A DNA stretch of 64,000 bases, from NCBI RefSeq assembly GCF_030936135.1, contig NC_082596.1:5618155-5682154 (forward strand), read 5' to 3'. Within the stretch, counting starts at the first letter, position 1, and each line of letters opens with the position of its first letter. Below, piece by piece: positions 38,311-50,400 of the stretch. Below the pieces are notes generated by a model, which ran no database searches, had not been told where the DNA came from, and worked only from the letters and a program-made list of their open reading frames with translations. Position numbers and translations under genes: made by a program. Source of the DNA: Gavia stellata. Lineage: Eukaryota; Chordata; Aves; Gaviiformes; Gaviidae.

Positions 38311-39111
38311 AAAATGGTGACAGAGAGTGATTTAATCAAGTTCTCCATCCAGCTATTTGTCTTTTATGAGATACACTGTAGAATATGCCACAGAGTTCAT
38401 CAAGAGGCTGGATACGATGAATGAAAACACCAACTTTTGAAAATAAAAGGTAATTCCTAGGATTCCTACTAAGTTTTAATGCCCTTTTCTACAGGTTTGT
38501 AAGACTGAGTTAACTGCTTCTGTGTAAGCAGGTGTCAACACTGTCAAAATGTGTTATTGGTGTGGATATCGCTCCATCATTTAGGCCTCAAAGGGTGATA
38601 GTCATACTTGATTTAACACCACCGAGCTCTAGTAAACACTGAATATTTCTGGAGGCTTGTGCAGAATGTAAAGAACTGAAAGCTGTTTATGTCACCCTAA
38701 AATGAACTGAAACAACAAACAGATTGAGGATTTTTATTTATTTATTTTTTCCTGAGAAGTGACTGTAAGGAGAGCAAGATTCAGACAGCGTGTGCTGTGA
38801 ATTGCTGGTCTCTTTTTCTAGCTTTTAGGCCTTCCTATTCAGTCTCAAACCTACTACAAGCAGTGACTGAATTATCCTGCTGAACAGAGACAAAGTATTT
38901 GTTAAGAATGTGGTACAATACCTGTAATGGTGAATGGAATATCCACCTATTGACAACTGTTTGGCTACCAAGTAGCTAAATACTTAGGAACTGTCTACAT
39001 CCAGATGAGGAGATTGCATACTTCTGGCAGATGGTGGCCTGACAGGGAGTTGGAACCTGCATTAATGAACCAAGCAAACACATGCTTAAATCCATTTCAG
39101 GATGGTAGTTA

Positions 39112-39190
39112 AGTTCCCGTATCCTGTCTCTGCATCACTTTACCCTTCTGTAAAATGGGTATAAAAATAGCAAGTTGGTAGTGTAGCGAT
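39112..39190 (+). mobile_element. MIR-like SINE fragment
   Basis: 'ctttacccttctgtaaaatg' followed by 'ggtataaaaatagca' follows the MIR core ('tttcctcatctgtaaaatggggataataata'). Diverged. Confidence 0.55.
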
Positions 39191-40257
39191 GTCTCTACTT
39201 TGGTTTAGAAAAAGACATAAGCGTTTTTACATGTGTTAGTATTGCTCCTCCTTTAAGACCAGCCTTTGGTGTTTTGAGTCTGCTCTTGGTTTTTGATGGA
39301 TGGTAATATTTAGAGGCAGTCCCTTGAAAAGCTTTGAGTAGGGAATCATGTCAGACGGATAATTTGCAATGGAAAGAAAGAAAAGAAAGGAAGAAGACAA
39401 GACATGAGAAGGGAAAGATAAAGAGCAAATACACAAATGCTTTGGTCAGTTAACTGCTACATTCATGACTTGCCAGGACCATGAAGGTCATATCTCATAA
39501 ACAAACAAGCACAGAGTAGATTAAAGCCACTCTATTATTAATAAACTCAGGTGAAAGTAGAGAGCAAGATTTTCTGGCGATACGAATGCTTGTAGATGCA
39601 CTGAAGTAATGAATCTATTCATTCACGCCATCTGAAGCTTCAGTGGAGAATACCGGATGAACAGGACCTGTGATATCTGTTGGTGGTATCTCCCAGGCAA
39701 GGACGAGGTCAGCTTCAGCGAGCCATATGAAGATGAACTGTGCGTAGGATTTTGCTCCCCCACATAACTAAAATACTCTGAAAGATCTTTTCAAACTATA
39801 TTATTTGTCTCACTGAGAATTTTTTTTTTTAAAAAGCATATCCAAAATAGTGTTCTGCTAACACAGAGGGGACTTTGTGGCTACTTTGCTCACATGTTCA
39901 TAGAAACGGTTCTTGAGTTCTTGAAAACTGGTTTTGCAATAATACCTCACATTCCTGCCAGAGGCACATTAGCAGAAGCTTTTTAAAAATCACTGATAAG
40001 CAAGGTGAAAATACAGCTCAGATTGATGCTGAACTGCAGCTTTCCGCTGTATGGCAGTGTAAATGCAATATCCAGTAAGAGTCGGAAAACAGTTTTGGGG
40101 AAGCATCAAGAAATCTCTAGCCGCTCAGCTGGGCGATGGTGTCAGCAGATTTCCTCAGCGTAACCAAGCTCGAGAAATTAGTGTCTTGTAGTGTTTTGGG
40201 ATTTGGTGCCCTTTGGTTTCCTCCTAACTATTCATAACTTCTTTCTTTAACTGAAGT

Positions 40258-40490
40258 AAGTGAGATTTAGATTAGGCATGAGGAAACTCTTTACAGCTGT
40301 CAGGGTGGTTGCGTGCTAGAAGGGATTGCCTTAGGAGACTGTGGAATCTCCATTGCTGAAGCATTTTAAAAAGAGTTTAGACAAAAATCTGTCAGGAATG
40401 GTTAAGTTATAGCTGCTTTTGCCTTTGGGGACGAAGATGGACTGGCTGACCTCTTGAAGTCTTTATCAGCCGTATGTTCTATGATTTTCT
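40258..40490 (+). mobile_element. Older CR1-type LINE 3' UTR, sense
   Basis: 'gaggaaactctttacagctg', 'cagggtggttgcgtgctaga', 'agggattgccttaggagac', 'tgtggaatctccattgctga' and the ending 'cgtatgttctatgatttt' follow the order of the CR1 3' UTR ('gaagttctttacaatgagggtgg..', '..ggttgcc..', '..tctatgatt'). Diverged and without an ORF. Confidence 0.72.
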
Positions 40491-41184
40491 GAATCTTCCT
40501 TTTTCCATGTCTCAAGCTCTAATAGTTCCTGGGCTAGCTTGTTTTTCTTGAGAAAGAAAACCAAAGATCTTTGAAATTCCATTTTCTCCACTATATGGTC
40601 TTTGCTTATTGATTATTTTTCTGTGCAGTAAAACCATTTACGTGCCTTTGCAAGTGTCAGCGTAGAAGTATCTCTGTTTGCCCACTGACAAGGCCAGAAG
40701 TTAGAGGTGTTGGTGAGTCTTTTGGGAAAGAAGTTAGTTGAAGAAGAAAATGATCCTGCTGATACGAGAATGGCAAGCAGAAAATTACAGGGCAGAATTG
40801 GGAGAGAGAGGAGGTGTTACAGACTAAGAATAGGGGAAGAAGTTTAGCTGTTAGTTATGGGCTTATTTATGCCTGCTTCAACTAAAAAGAATAAAAATCT
40901 CTTTGCTTTCTCCGGGAACAGTATCAGAACTATGAGCATTGATCTAAAGTAGAACTGATTAATGGAGAGCTTGTCTTCTGGACACCATGGGTTTTGGGAC
41001 AGACGCTGCTTGTCTGGCACACAGTAAGGACCAGAATGCTGTTGTCTTCCCTTGAAGGCAATCTGAGGTGAGGTGCTTAGTTTCTTCAATGCCAGAGCAT
41101 ATTCCTTCATAAATGCTGAAAGGCATGCTCATGGCTTCGAGCTGGAGTTACACAGCACTTCATATTCAGATTGCTGTACTGACA

Positions 41185-41280
41185 TTAGGTGATTCATCTT
41201 CACAACACCTCTGTGTAAAAATTATCCTCAATTTAGAGACAAGAAGATAAAATGACTTTCCGAAGATTCAGGTTGGGAAC
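41185..41280 (-). mobile_element. MIR-like SINE remnant, antisense
   Basis: 'atcttcacaacacctctgtg' followed by 'taaaaattatcctcaattta' and 'gagacaagaagataaaatga' parallels reverse-complement MIR ('ctcacaacaaccctgtgaggtag', 'tattatccccattttacag', 'atgaggaaactgaggc'). Confidence 0.65.
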
Positions 41281-42447
41281 TATTTCTAATTGCCAAACAG
41301 CTCACTTCTCTCTCTTTCAGACTACATGGCATTAGTTTACAGCTAGATTAAACAGTGAAGATGAACTGAAGGCAGAGATCCATAATGACTTCAAGGTGAT
41401 ATTAGCAAACTCCTGCAGCTTAGGTCTTCTAAGATGCAATAACAGCAGAACCTGGAGCTTTATTACGTGAAGGAGCACATACAATTCTGGGTATTTATGT
41501 CTGTTATTACTATGCATCTTCTGTCAAAGGCCCTTTAGGCTTTTAGGTACCCAGCTTCTACAGATTTTACTGAAGATCCTTGACTGGATTTGAATAAAGG
41601 CCGCAGGAAATATCCCCTTACCCTGTAACAGATGCTAGCAAGGATGCTTGCTGGTGATGCAGAACTAATCCGTAAGAGTCCTTGCTGCTTCTGAGTTGAA
41701 CTAACAGGTTACTGTGGACTTGCAACAGATGTTTGCTGTGTGTAGCAGGCCTATTCATCTCTTTTTGGCTTGTGGATATTTTTGAGTGAAGCCATGGACT
41801 ACTTCTGAAATTTCACATATGTAGATTGCTGTGATGCAAATTAATTTGAATTCATTACCTTCTCTGGATTATAGTCCATGGAATCTACTGACTTCAAGTT
41901 AAAATGTATGGATAGAGTCCTTCCCTCAGGTTACCTATACCCTACCACGTGTCTGTGACTTGATTAGCTACACCTAACATTGATATTGTTGGTGTTGTAG
42001 CTATGGCACTTTCTTTGATTAAAGTGAGAGGGTCTACGGATTAGGGAATGTTAGGCAAAAAAAACCCCAGAAATTAAGGCCCGATCCAAAGTCCGTTGTA
42101 AATAATGGAGAGAATATTTTGAGTCACAGTAGTTTTGGATCAGGCCTTTTTTTGACGTGAATTCTACAATGCAAGGAGCTATATTCTATAGCAAACCAAC
42201 TCCTGGAAAAGATCTGTAATAGCAGTTTTCAGATTTATTTTTTTTTAATAATGAAGCAAACAGAGTTTGTGGAGTTAAAGCATATGTTGACTTTGACATT
42301 TATGCTGGTTTTATTTTTTTTAACTGAAAAAACTTAGAGCAAAGAGAAATCTTGAGAAAGAATGTTGATGCTTTTTACTCCATTTATTTGTTTTAGTGGT
42401 GTTTTTTTTTTTAGTTTGCTTTCTTTCATTGCTGCTGGACAGTTAAC

Positions 42448-42479
42448 AACCTCTTCTGATCCAACCTCTTCTGATCCAC
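42448..42479. repeat. 15-bp direct duplication
   Basis: Two adjacent copies of aacctcttctgatcc. A slippage duplication in a pyrimidine-rich context. Confidence 0.8.
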
Positions 42480-43465
42480 TGAGATGCTTTTTTTTTTTTA
42501 AAGTGTATTGCACACTTACCTTTTTTCTGTTTTGGGGGAAGAACCTCCTAAGTTTCTTAGCAGTTTTTTTCTTTTTAAAGAGTTAAGTGACCATTTTTTT
42601 TTTTTAATATCTGGCCAATTGCCACAAGAGGCTTATGCAGTCATCAGTTGGTTAAAGAGTTCAGTATCCTTTTTAACTGCTTTCACTACGGAGATGAATA
42701 GGGCATGTCAGTGAAAGACATATCTCTATTAAGGACTCATGTATTTGTTACTTGTTAGGATGATTAGGAGGGAATAGGCTATACCATCCTTTCAATTCCC
42801 TGCACCAGCAAGAAAGCAGAGCTTCTGAGAAAAGCAGGCAAGTAGTGGGGTTAAAATATATCTGATGGAAAGTTGATTGTCTTCTTGCTCTCCCATCACA
42901 GAAGAGGATTGCTCCTGTCGTTAGCTGCGTGAGCCTTCTCAGGAAAATTTCACAGAGATCTTTAGGGCACAGACTGATGAATGAAACCTACAGCAGCTCT
43001 CTCTAATTGTATAGTGCAGGAGATTAGCTATGAGGAAATGTTCGTAGACTCTCAATTTAGGGATATTCTTGACATATTGAAGGGAAGGTAGAAATGTAAG
43101 AGATCTACTCCCAAGGTAGTTGGCACTGTCAGCAATTTCCAATGTATGCTACCATTAACTCATTACAGAGATGTTTTGGGTGCAGATGGAATATTTTATT
43201 TCTTCCACGCTCTTTTCTTTTGATGTCCTCTAGAGAGGATGTCCTCCTGCTATGTTTAAATCATCACAGGCCATTGCTGTGGGAACTGTATCAGAAATTA
43301 ACTGTTGTAAAAAACCTGTGACCACCTGGGGTTTTGAGTTGTCACTTTGCTGCATTTCACACCAGTCTGGAACCTTTCAGGACCAGACACAGTAGGAAAA
43401 GGTGTTGAATACTCTTGTTTCAAAGGTCTAGGCCTCCATTACTTGAACTAATGAACAGTTGCTGT

Positions 43466-43532
43466 TAGAATCGTGGAATCATAGAATCATTTAGGTTGCA
43501 AAAGACCTTTAAGATCATTGAGTCCAGCTGTT
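43466..43532 (-). mobile_element. CR1 LINE 3' tip, antisense
   Basis: 'ttagaatcgtggaatcatag' then 'aatcatttaggttgcaaaag', 'acctttaagatcattgagtc' and cagctg. It is a very short (about 65 bp) 5'-truncated CR1 copy with typical terminal repeats. Confidence 0.92.
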
Positions 43533-45514
43533 AGCGGTTAATAGTTTGCACTGTACGGTGAAACAGGTCTGACTTCACTCAGTGAAAATGGTGTTATTGG
43601 CAGTAATAATTTTTTAAAATATGCAGTTTGGTAGTTAGGTTAACTTTGCTCTGGAAACTTAGGCGAAACTAGGCAATAAAATGAACTCCGGGAGCAGGAA
43701 GGATGTGGAGCCCTGACTGTAAGGCTCTGCATGCAGGCTGTGTCGTATAAGATACTGCGTCCAAAATATTTTAAAACTGTTCATGAAATAAGGATGATTG
43801 AACTCACCATTACAATCTTGCATCAGAGAAACACCTCATACCTGCAGAGGTGACTTGATGTCTTAGTGTTCCCCCCCCAGTTTTTCTGGCCTTTGGGAAC
43901 TTCTTGGGCTTCCAGAAGTAGACCAGGAGTTTTAGAAGAGTTCCTTACAGGAAGGATAAAGCATATAGTGCTTTCTGCTGAGGACTAGAAACAGCAGAAA
44001 GATGCCTTTTCTGTATTATTCAGGATCATTACATATACTAGGCTGTCAAAAAAACTGGATTGCCCTAGACTGCCAAAGAGGAAAAAAAGCGTATTTTGGG
44101 ACGTGGAAGTCTGGGGGCTAACATTTGGGGAGTGAGAATCTCTCCCAACATTTGAAGGGATCACCCACCATCACTCCACCACATCCTCCATAAAAGTTCC
44201 TGATCTACTGTTTATTTGCTTCTGGACACCAAATATGAGTTATGATTGCAGTCTTTTTTTCAGTATTACTTAGGTGTATTAGAAATGAGATAAAGCTAGT
44301 TTTAGCCAACTGATACTTAAAACAGCGACACTGGATCTGTGCCATCGGAAGCACCTGGAAATCCCAGTGATTTGACCTGAATTCTTCAGTTGACCTTTCA
44401 ACTGATATATTAAGAATTCCGTGATCTTCTCAAACTCTCTCCTTCAGAATTTCTCCCTTCCTTTGCTGTTTCATGTGGGAATGAACATCCCAAGAAGAGG
44501 AAGGAGGCAGTAGCTGTTCAGTCTGTACTGATGCCCTATCAGCTTTTGCATTCTTTTCTGGTATTTTTGTCTGACAAACAAATAAATGATCAGTCTTTTG
44601 GCAGCAAAGGCTTAAGCTCATGATTTGCTCTTAAAACACATCCTGCCTAGTAGTAAAAGGCCTGTGTTTAAAGGGCACTTTACAAAACAATTAGGACTTT
44701 AGTAGCAATGTGTTTGACTTAATGAGTGCACTCTGCCAGGCAGAGGAAACAACACAAGCTGATACCTACTGATGTAGGCCAACGGAGGCAAATTAACAGT
44801 GTTACAAGTCAGTTCATGAAGGTACTAGACATCCAAGAGTTTTATTTTAATGCTTGAGAAGCACTAGATATGATTCAGAATGGCTACAATTTTGTTTTCT
44901 TCCCAAATATCCACCCCCAATTATATTTTCATTTAGAAGTCTTCATACCACTCCTATGCTTGTGATAGCTTAATCTGTATGGGTTGCATTCAGCTCTGGT
45001 TTGACTTGTTGGACTGGCACCAGAGATAATAAGCCTCAGTCTTACTACGTTGCTGTTGTTGTATGATGTTTGAAGTCAATGACCTTACGATGTAGGTAGC
45101 TCAGCTGCTGGCATTTTGGTATGACATAGATTTCTTTTTTGAAGGTTTCAGGAGTTTTTTCTTTTCTCAAGATGGGCTACAGTAAAGGCTGGTGGTACTG
45201 AAAAGGTAGATGCATGGGATGCAAGCTTGGCGCTGAATATCTAGCAATAGGTATCACAATGGAAGTTGCTGGCTTTTGAGCATATGTGGTCCTGATTTGG
45301 ATGACTAGCTGAAACCTGACTGCAGGTTGGGTGATGAGCAGTTAAAAAATATTTCCATCATCTCTTTGAAAAAAATCCAGCCTGGGGAGCTTTTCAAATC
45401 TGATCAAAACCACGGTCTGTTCCTGAAGAACTTGAGTGCGGTACAGTGAATGAGAAAAGCTGTTAAACAACAGCAAGGAAGAGTTAGAGTGGCCACAGAG
45501 AACAAAATCTTTCT

Positions 45515-45670
45515 AACAATGGTACTAGTGAAACACTGAAATATGTTGCCTGGAGAGGGTGTGGGCTGTTCTTTGCTGGGCCTTGAAGAACAGGATAGGC
45601 AAGCATCTGTCAAGAATGACCTGTGCATACTGTCCTGCCTTGCGGCAAGGTATGGACTAGCCTCCTCCCG
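45515..45670 (+). mobile_element. Older CR1 LINE 3' UTR fragment, sense
   Basis: 'gtactagtgaaacactgaaa' followed by tatgttgcctggagagg, 'ccttgaagaacaggatagg' and 'gcaaggtatggactagcctc' corresponds to CR1 consensus '..gtgaaacactggaacaggttgcccagagagg..ggttggactagatgacct'. Confidence 0.75.
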
Positions 45671-45929
45671 CCTTATTTTTAATGGTTGTGTACACACACA
45701 GGCTCTTTGAAGTTTGTCTTGGATCTTGCTTGGGATCTATGTAAGTTTATCTTGTCCTTTTTTGCTGAAGGTTCCTTCTTCCCTGAGGGATTATCAGTGC
45801 ATCCTACAATTTTGTCTCCAGCTGAATATCTGGATAAGAATCAAACCTCTTCTCTAAGCAGCAACTGTTCACTGTCAGCAGTGTCACCAGTTTTTATGGC
45901 TGCTGTTTGAACAGCTCTACCAGTGGCTG

Positions 45930-46210
45930 TTGCAGGGAAAAACAAACACGCTGCCTATCTTTAAAAAAGGGACAGGAGAGAACATGGGGAGTTAATGCTC
46001 AGTCAACCTAAATTTGATACTCAGAAAGATATTTGACCAAGCTGTTAAACAATCAGTGTGAAAGTACCTAGGGGATAACAAGGGACAAGCTGGAACAAAT
46101 GCAAATTTTTCTTGAGTAACTCACATCGGACTTCTTTGGGTTGTTTTTTTCAGTAGAGTAGCTGGTTTAGCTGATAGTGGGGGAGCAGTAAATCTTGACG
46201 TTTATTACAT
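45930..46210 (+). mobile_element. Decayed CR1/L3 LINE, reverse transcriptase N-terminal part
   Basis: The sequence at 45950-46200 ('gcctatctttaaaaaaggg', 'cagtcaacctaaatttgata', 'aagctgttaaacaatcagt', 'gtagctggtttagctgatag', 'gcagtaaatcttgacg') follows the CR1/L3 reverse transcriptase order: motif PIFKKG, a SVN/SLT-type block, the KQS block and the 'TGLVDxGKAVDVxxLD' catalytic region. Frames are broken by stops and indels, so it is a fossil. It pairs with the segment at 46540-47430. Confidence 0.75.
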
Positions 46211-46539
46211 ATGTGGCATTATAATAGCATTGGGTTCTCATCGTTACAGCAGAAAACGAGACTGGATTGAATTGCCACAGGTGGGTGTGAGGTCTGGATG
46301 CACACACACTGTGGACTAGAGGTTGCACTGTGGCTGGACATACCACACGTGTGAAAAGCACATACACTGTGCAGGTGGTTGTAAATGGGCCAGAAAATAC
46401 AAACCCAGTTGCCCCCTGCTAAATCTGCCACCAGATAATTTCACAACAGGATACAAAAAGTGCGAAAATATTTATTAGTAATTATTAGTAATTTATTAGT
46501 AAGTATTAGTATTATTTTCTGTCAAATTGAATGGACATA
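46211..46539. other. Interruption between the two LINE segments, with an ATTAGTA-rich tract
   Basis: CR1 similarity stops near 46210 and resumes near 46545. The interval may be an insertion or badly decayed element sequence. It contains an A/T tandem tract at about 46470-46520 (ttattagtaattattagtaa and variants) and sequence I do not recognise. Confidence 0.5.
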
Positions 46540-47430
46540 ACATGTACAGTCTTACAAGGGTCTGCCTTGTGGTTGGTACTATTCAATTTTCCCATTAATG
46601 GCTTGGTTGACGGAACAGAGAGTACACATATTAATTGTGAGAGGGGTGGCTAGCACTTCGGAGGGCAGGAGCAGAATACAAAATGATTTTGATAAATTGG
46701 AGAAATGGTCTGAAATCAATATGATGAAATTCAATAAAGACAAGTGCAAAGTATTACACTGCAGAAGGAAACATCAAATGCACACATAGAAAAATCGTGT
46801 GAACTGACTAGACGCAAGTACTGCAACATCATGCTGATAAAGTGGATTGCAGTCTAAATATGAGTCTATGGTGTGAGATGTTCAAAACAGGCAAGTGTTG
46901 GATGTAAGTCACAGAAGGTAGCTATTCTCTTTTGTTGCTATTGGTAAGGCTTCAGCTTGAAAATTGGGTCCAGTTTTGGGCACACAGTGTTTTGAGAAAG
47001 GAACAGAAAAATCAAAATGCTAAGGGAAAACTTGACCTGTATTCAGTGTGAAGTGGACAGAGATTGTTTAGTCTGGAAAAGAAATATATGAAGGGAGGAA
47101 TAATAACAGTCTTCAAGTATGTGAAAGGTTCTTGTAAAGAGGACAGTGATAAGTTTTTTTGACATATCTACCCAAGGTTTACTCTTCAGCATGGCAGATG
47201 TAGGTTCATTGTCAGCTATGAAAACTGCTGTAACATGATCCGTAAGGAACCTCCAGAGTGCCAGTAGCAGGATATTTATCTGAATGGATTAAACAGTTGT
47301 CCGACACGCATGGGCTTGGTATGCTTCAGCCTGCCTCAGATCTGAATGGACTAGGTTACCTGTTGAGGTCCCTCCAAGCCCTGTGTTCCTAGGAGTGGTT
47401 GGGTGATAGCTGCTATACAGGAGCTGACTG
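46540..47430 (+). mobile_element. Decayed CR1/L3 LINE, RT C-terminal part and 3' UTR
   Basis: Around 46552-46620 the text 'acaagggtctgccttgtggt', 'actattcaattttcccatta' and 'atggcttggttgacggaaca' matches the RT block 'PQGSVLGPxLFNxFIND'. At 46690-46765 the reading [20 protein letters not shown], followed by KVLHC, is a clear CR1/L3 RT C-terminal motif. The following 3' UTR (about 46920-47430) includes 'ggtccagttttgggcacaca', 'gtttagtctggaaaagaaa' and 'ataacagtcttcaagtatg'. It is non-functional and lies in the sense direction of KCNK9 intron 1. Confidence 0.85.
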
Positions 47431-50400
47431 CTGAGTTGAGTAACCCCTAAGTAATGGACTGAGGATCTAAGCATCCTGAAACAGGTCAAATAGTTTATTG
47501 AGGTTTCTCTCAGCCCTCAGCTTCTGGGATTATACACTCTATGGATGTTTCTGAGTACTGTGCTAAATGTACAGCAGCGTTTGCTATCTGGCAATGGACT
47601 TCACTATGGTCAAGACTGAACTTGCCTTTAAGAGAGCTGTTCTGCTAGAATAGGCATTAATATGCATCTTGCAACCCCTGCTCTTTTTGCATTTTGGGTT
47701 ACAAATTCTGTCATGCTGAAACAAAGAGGTTTCTCCTCTTTCCCTAAATCCCATGCATACAAACTGGCAATTTCCATAACAGACAATCATCCAATCTGTT
47801 ATCTTGGCAGACACCAATGCCTTTCTACTTTGGAGGAAAGATCTCTATCCCATAATACACCTGTGCAATATATGGCGATGGTGATTTCGTTGCTAACCCC
47901 CGCAGCAATCAGTTTATGCCCTCAAGCATGGGATTTGATTATCCTTGTCATTATCTTAGCTACAAATGTTATTAGCAGCCATAAAATTGTCCATTAAAGT
48001 GAGAGGAATTACTTGCCTGCACCAAGGGGAGAACAGATAATTTACTACACAGATTTTAAGCCCAAATGCACTTTTTTCCAGAAGAGCCCTCTAAGCCTTT
48101 GTGCAGCCTCCATTTTTGTATTTCAAAACCTCCTTCCCCCTCCATGGGCTTCAAGTCTGGGTCTTTATATCATAACAGTGAGATAGATACATGCCATTCT
48201 TGAAATAACCCTGAGATCGTGACCATGTAGTTCTTCATGTTCCATGGCTTAGATGAATTCTTCCCTAAGTCTGGAAGTACAGATGCCCAAACTTTGCTTG
48301 GGTTCCATAATTTCTAGACTTCAGTGTTGGTCCGGGCTTCATTTACACACAAGCAATTCTGGATGCTTTGGGCTGACTTGGCATCCATGGACTGACTGTA
48401 CATCACTGGTTGAGTGTAGGATCAGTTGATCTGCTCCTGGCAGGGTCATTTTTATAGGCTTTCTTGATACTGCAATACTAGGTTTTTATGAGAGGAAGAG
48501 ATGGTGTATCACAGGGGCCAAGAAAAGATGCTGTGTCTGAGTGGGTGATATCCAGGGTAGTGTCTGAAAAATTTCTTTGTCTTCACTGGGACTGGCTGAT
48601 TCATCCCCTTCCCACCACCCTGTTAATTCCTGTTCATATATCAGTTCACCATAAACCTGCTTTGTTATTCCCATGTGGTATTGCATTCCCACCCCCTTCC
48701 ATCAACAGCGAGTGGGAGAGACCACCTACGTCTTTCCCAACAGATAAAAATGGTGGATCCTGACAGACTGGGCCAGATTCTGCAACACAGTTGCTGTCTG
48801 AAAATCCTGTGGAACTTAGTTGTTTTGGTGTATTTGTTGGCTTTAAACTGAGATGAATGTGTGCAGAATCTGGTCTGGAGAGCCTGTATTTTGAAGGAAG
48901 CATCCCCTCCCACTCACCCAACAAATTCACACACACACGGTGGAGCATCGATATTAGCTCTTGTAGCAAATGGAAAATGTGGCAGTAGCCCGAAAGGAAC
49001 AGAAAATGTTCTCAAACAGGGCTTAAAAAAGTAAATAAACATCATATAACCAACAAAATCAATACAGTTCCATATTAGCCATTACAGGTATCTCTGTCTT
49101 TGTCTCCATCATATTGCACACATTTCAGTGCTGTGGAAAATGTATAACCCAGGGGACCTCATTTCAGAACTTGGAGATGGTGTGTTAAATGCAGGGTCTG
49201 GGATAGAAGGCCTGACAGAGATTGGTGTTAAATAACAGAAGAGGTTTTCCCTTTCCACCCCCTGGAAGAGTGTTAACTGAACCAAAGAAGTGTAAATATA
49301 TATCCAAAATGGATATATATTCATGGGTGTTACAATGTTATTAGAAACAACTCCTCAAAAGTTCTTTTTTACTGAGTCATCTCCACTGACTTAAAAAATG
49401 ACTTTGCAGGAACAAGCGTTAGGTTCAGGATGTCCAAGAGGGGACAGCCTTTCAGCTTTCGGCATTCTAAAAGCTTTATATTCCTCAGCTGCTCTTCTGC
49501 TTGGAGGGAATCCTCGACGGAGGAATGTCTTTGTGCTTTCCAGTCTGTGCCTCATGGCCTTCTTCCTTTACTCTTCACGTCTTCCAACAAAATCAGTAAT
49601 ATTCAAGCTATTCTTTCAGGCTTCTCTACTGAATTTGTTCAAGCCAAGCTGCTTCTGGCTGCTGAAGTCATTCCCTCTTCTCCTCTTCCTTTCAGAACTT
49701 GATGTCCCTATTGATCCAGGAAGCAAGAGACAGGACTGCAGGCTAAGCAGGTGGTTGATGATCTTCCTAACCAGAAGACCATGTCATCAACTGTCTCAGT
49801 GGAAGCTGTGTTAGATTTAAAAGCAGGAAATTCTCCTGTGACCCAAGGCCATTCTTTGGTTGCTTGCCTAATATGTATAATATTGGGGGAACATCCTGTG
49901 TATCTTGAATGGTGATTTTTGCTTCCATCCACAGTGCAGAACTCTTTGCCAAGGAGAGGCTGGCAAGTTTTCCTGCACAGCACATTGGTAGAGACTTTGA
50001 AGAAGAGGAAGATGCTGGAAACGTCTATTAAGACAAAATGGACCATTACTTGGAATCCTTCATTCAGGTGATTTCCTGAAACAGAAATGTCTGGTTTTGG
50101 TGGTCTTCAGTCTCCTAGTGTTTTAGTGTATATCAGAAAAGGTGTGCATGTTCACTGAGGCTGCTAGAGAGAGCCCCAGGAGCTGTGCTTCACTGTGTTG
50201 GCTTTTCTAGTAGAATGATAGTATTACCTGAAATGTAAATTGATAGGTAGACAGACAGAGAGATAATTTATTTTCTTTTGTATGTAACCTTCTAATGTGA
50301 AGGTTTTTTTACAAATGTCCATAGGCCCTCTGGGAAGTCCACAGCCTTTCATCTTGAGGGGGAGACAGAAGGCTTTTGTCTCTCCTCTGGCTTCTCCTTC

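Larger units (their letters stand above)
37741..40257. other. Intron 1; minor repeats only
   Basis: AT-rich. Holds an 18-bp duplication at 38274-38310, an A/T-rich (TTTA)n run near 38726-38745, a MIR-like piece at 39112-39190 and a purine-rich tract near 39364-39420. No exon recognised. Confidence 0.5.
40491..45514. other. Intron 1; AT-rich with small repeats
   Basis: Includes a MIR-like remnant at 41185-41280, a 15-bp duplication (aacctcttctgatcc) at about 42448-42479, several T runs at 42395-42610 and a CR1 end at 43466-43532. No exon or RNA gene recognised. Confidence 0.5.

Noticed and set aside
49398..49814. 138-codon hydrophobic ORF
   Set aside because: The pyrimidine-rich strand gives Leu/Phe/Ser-rich chance translation, and no family was recognised.
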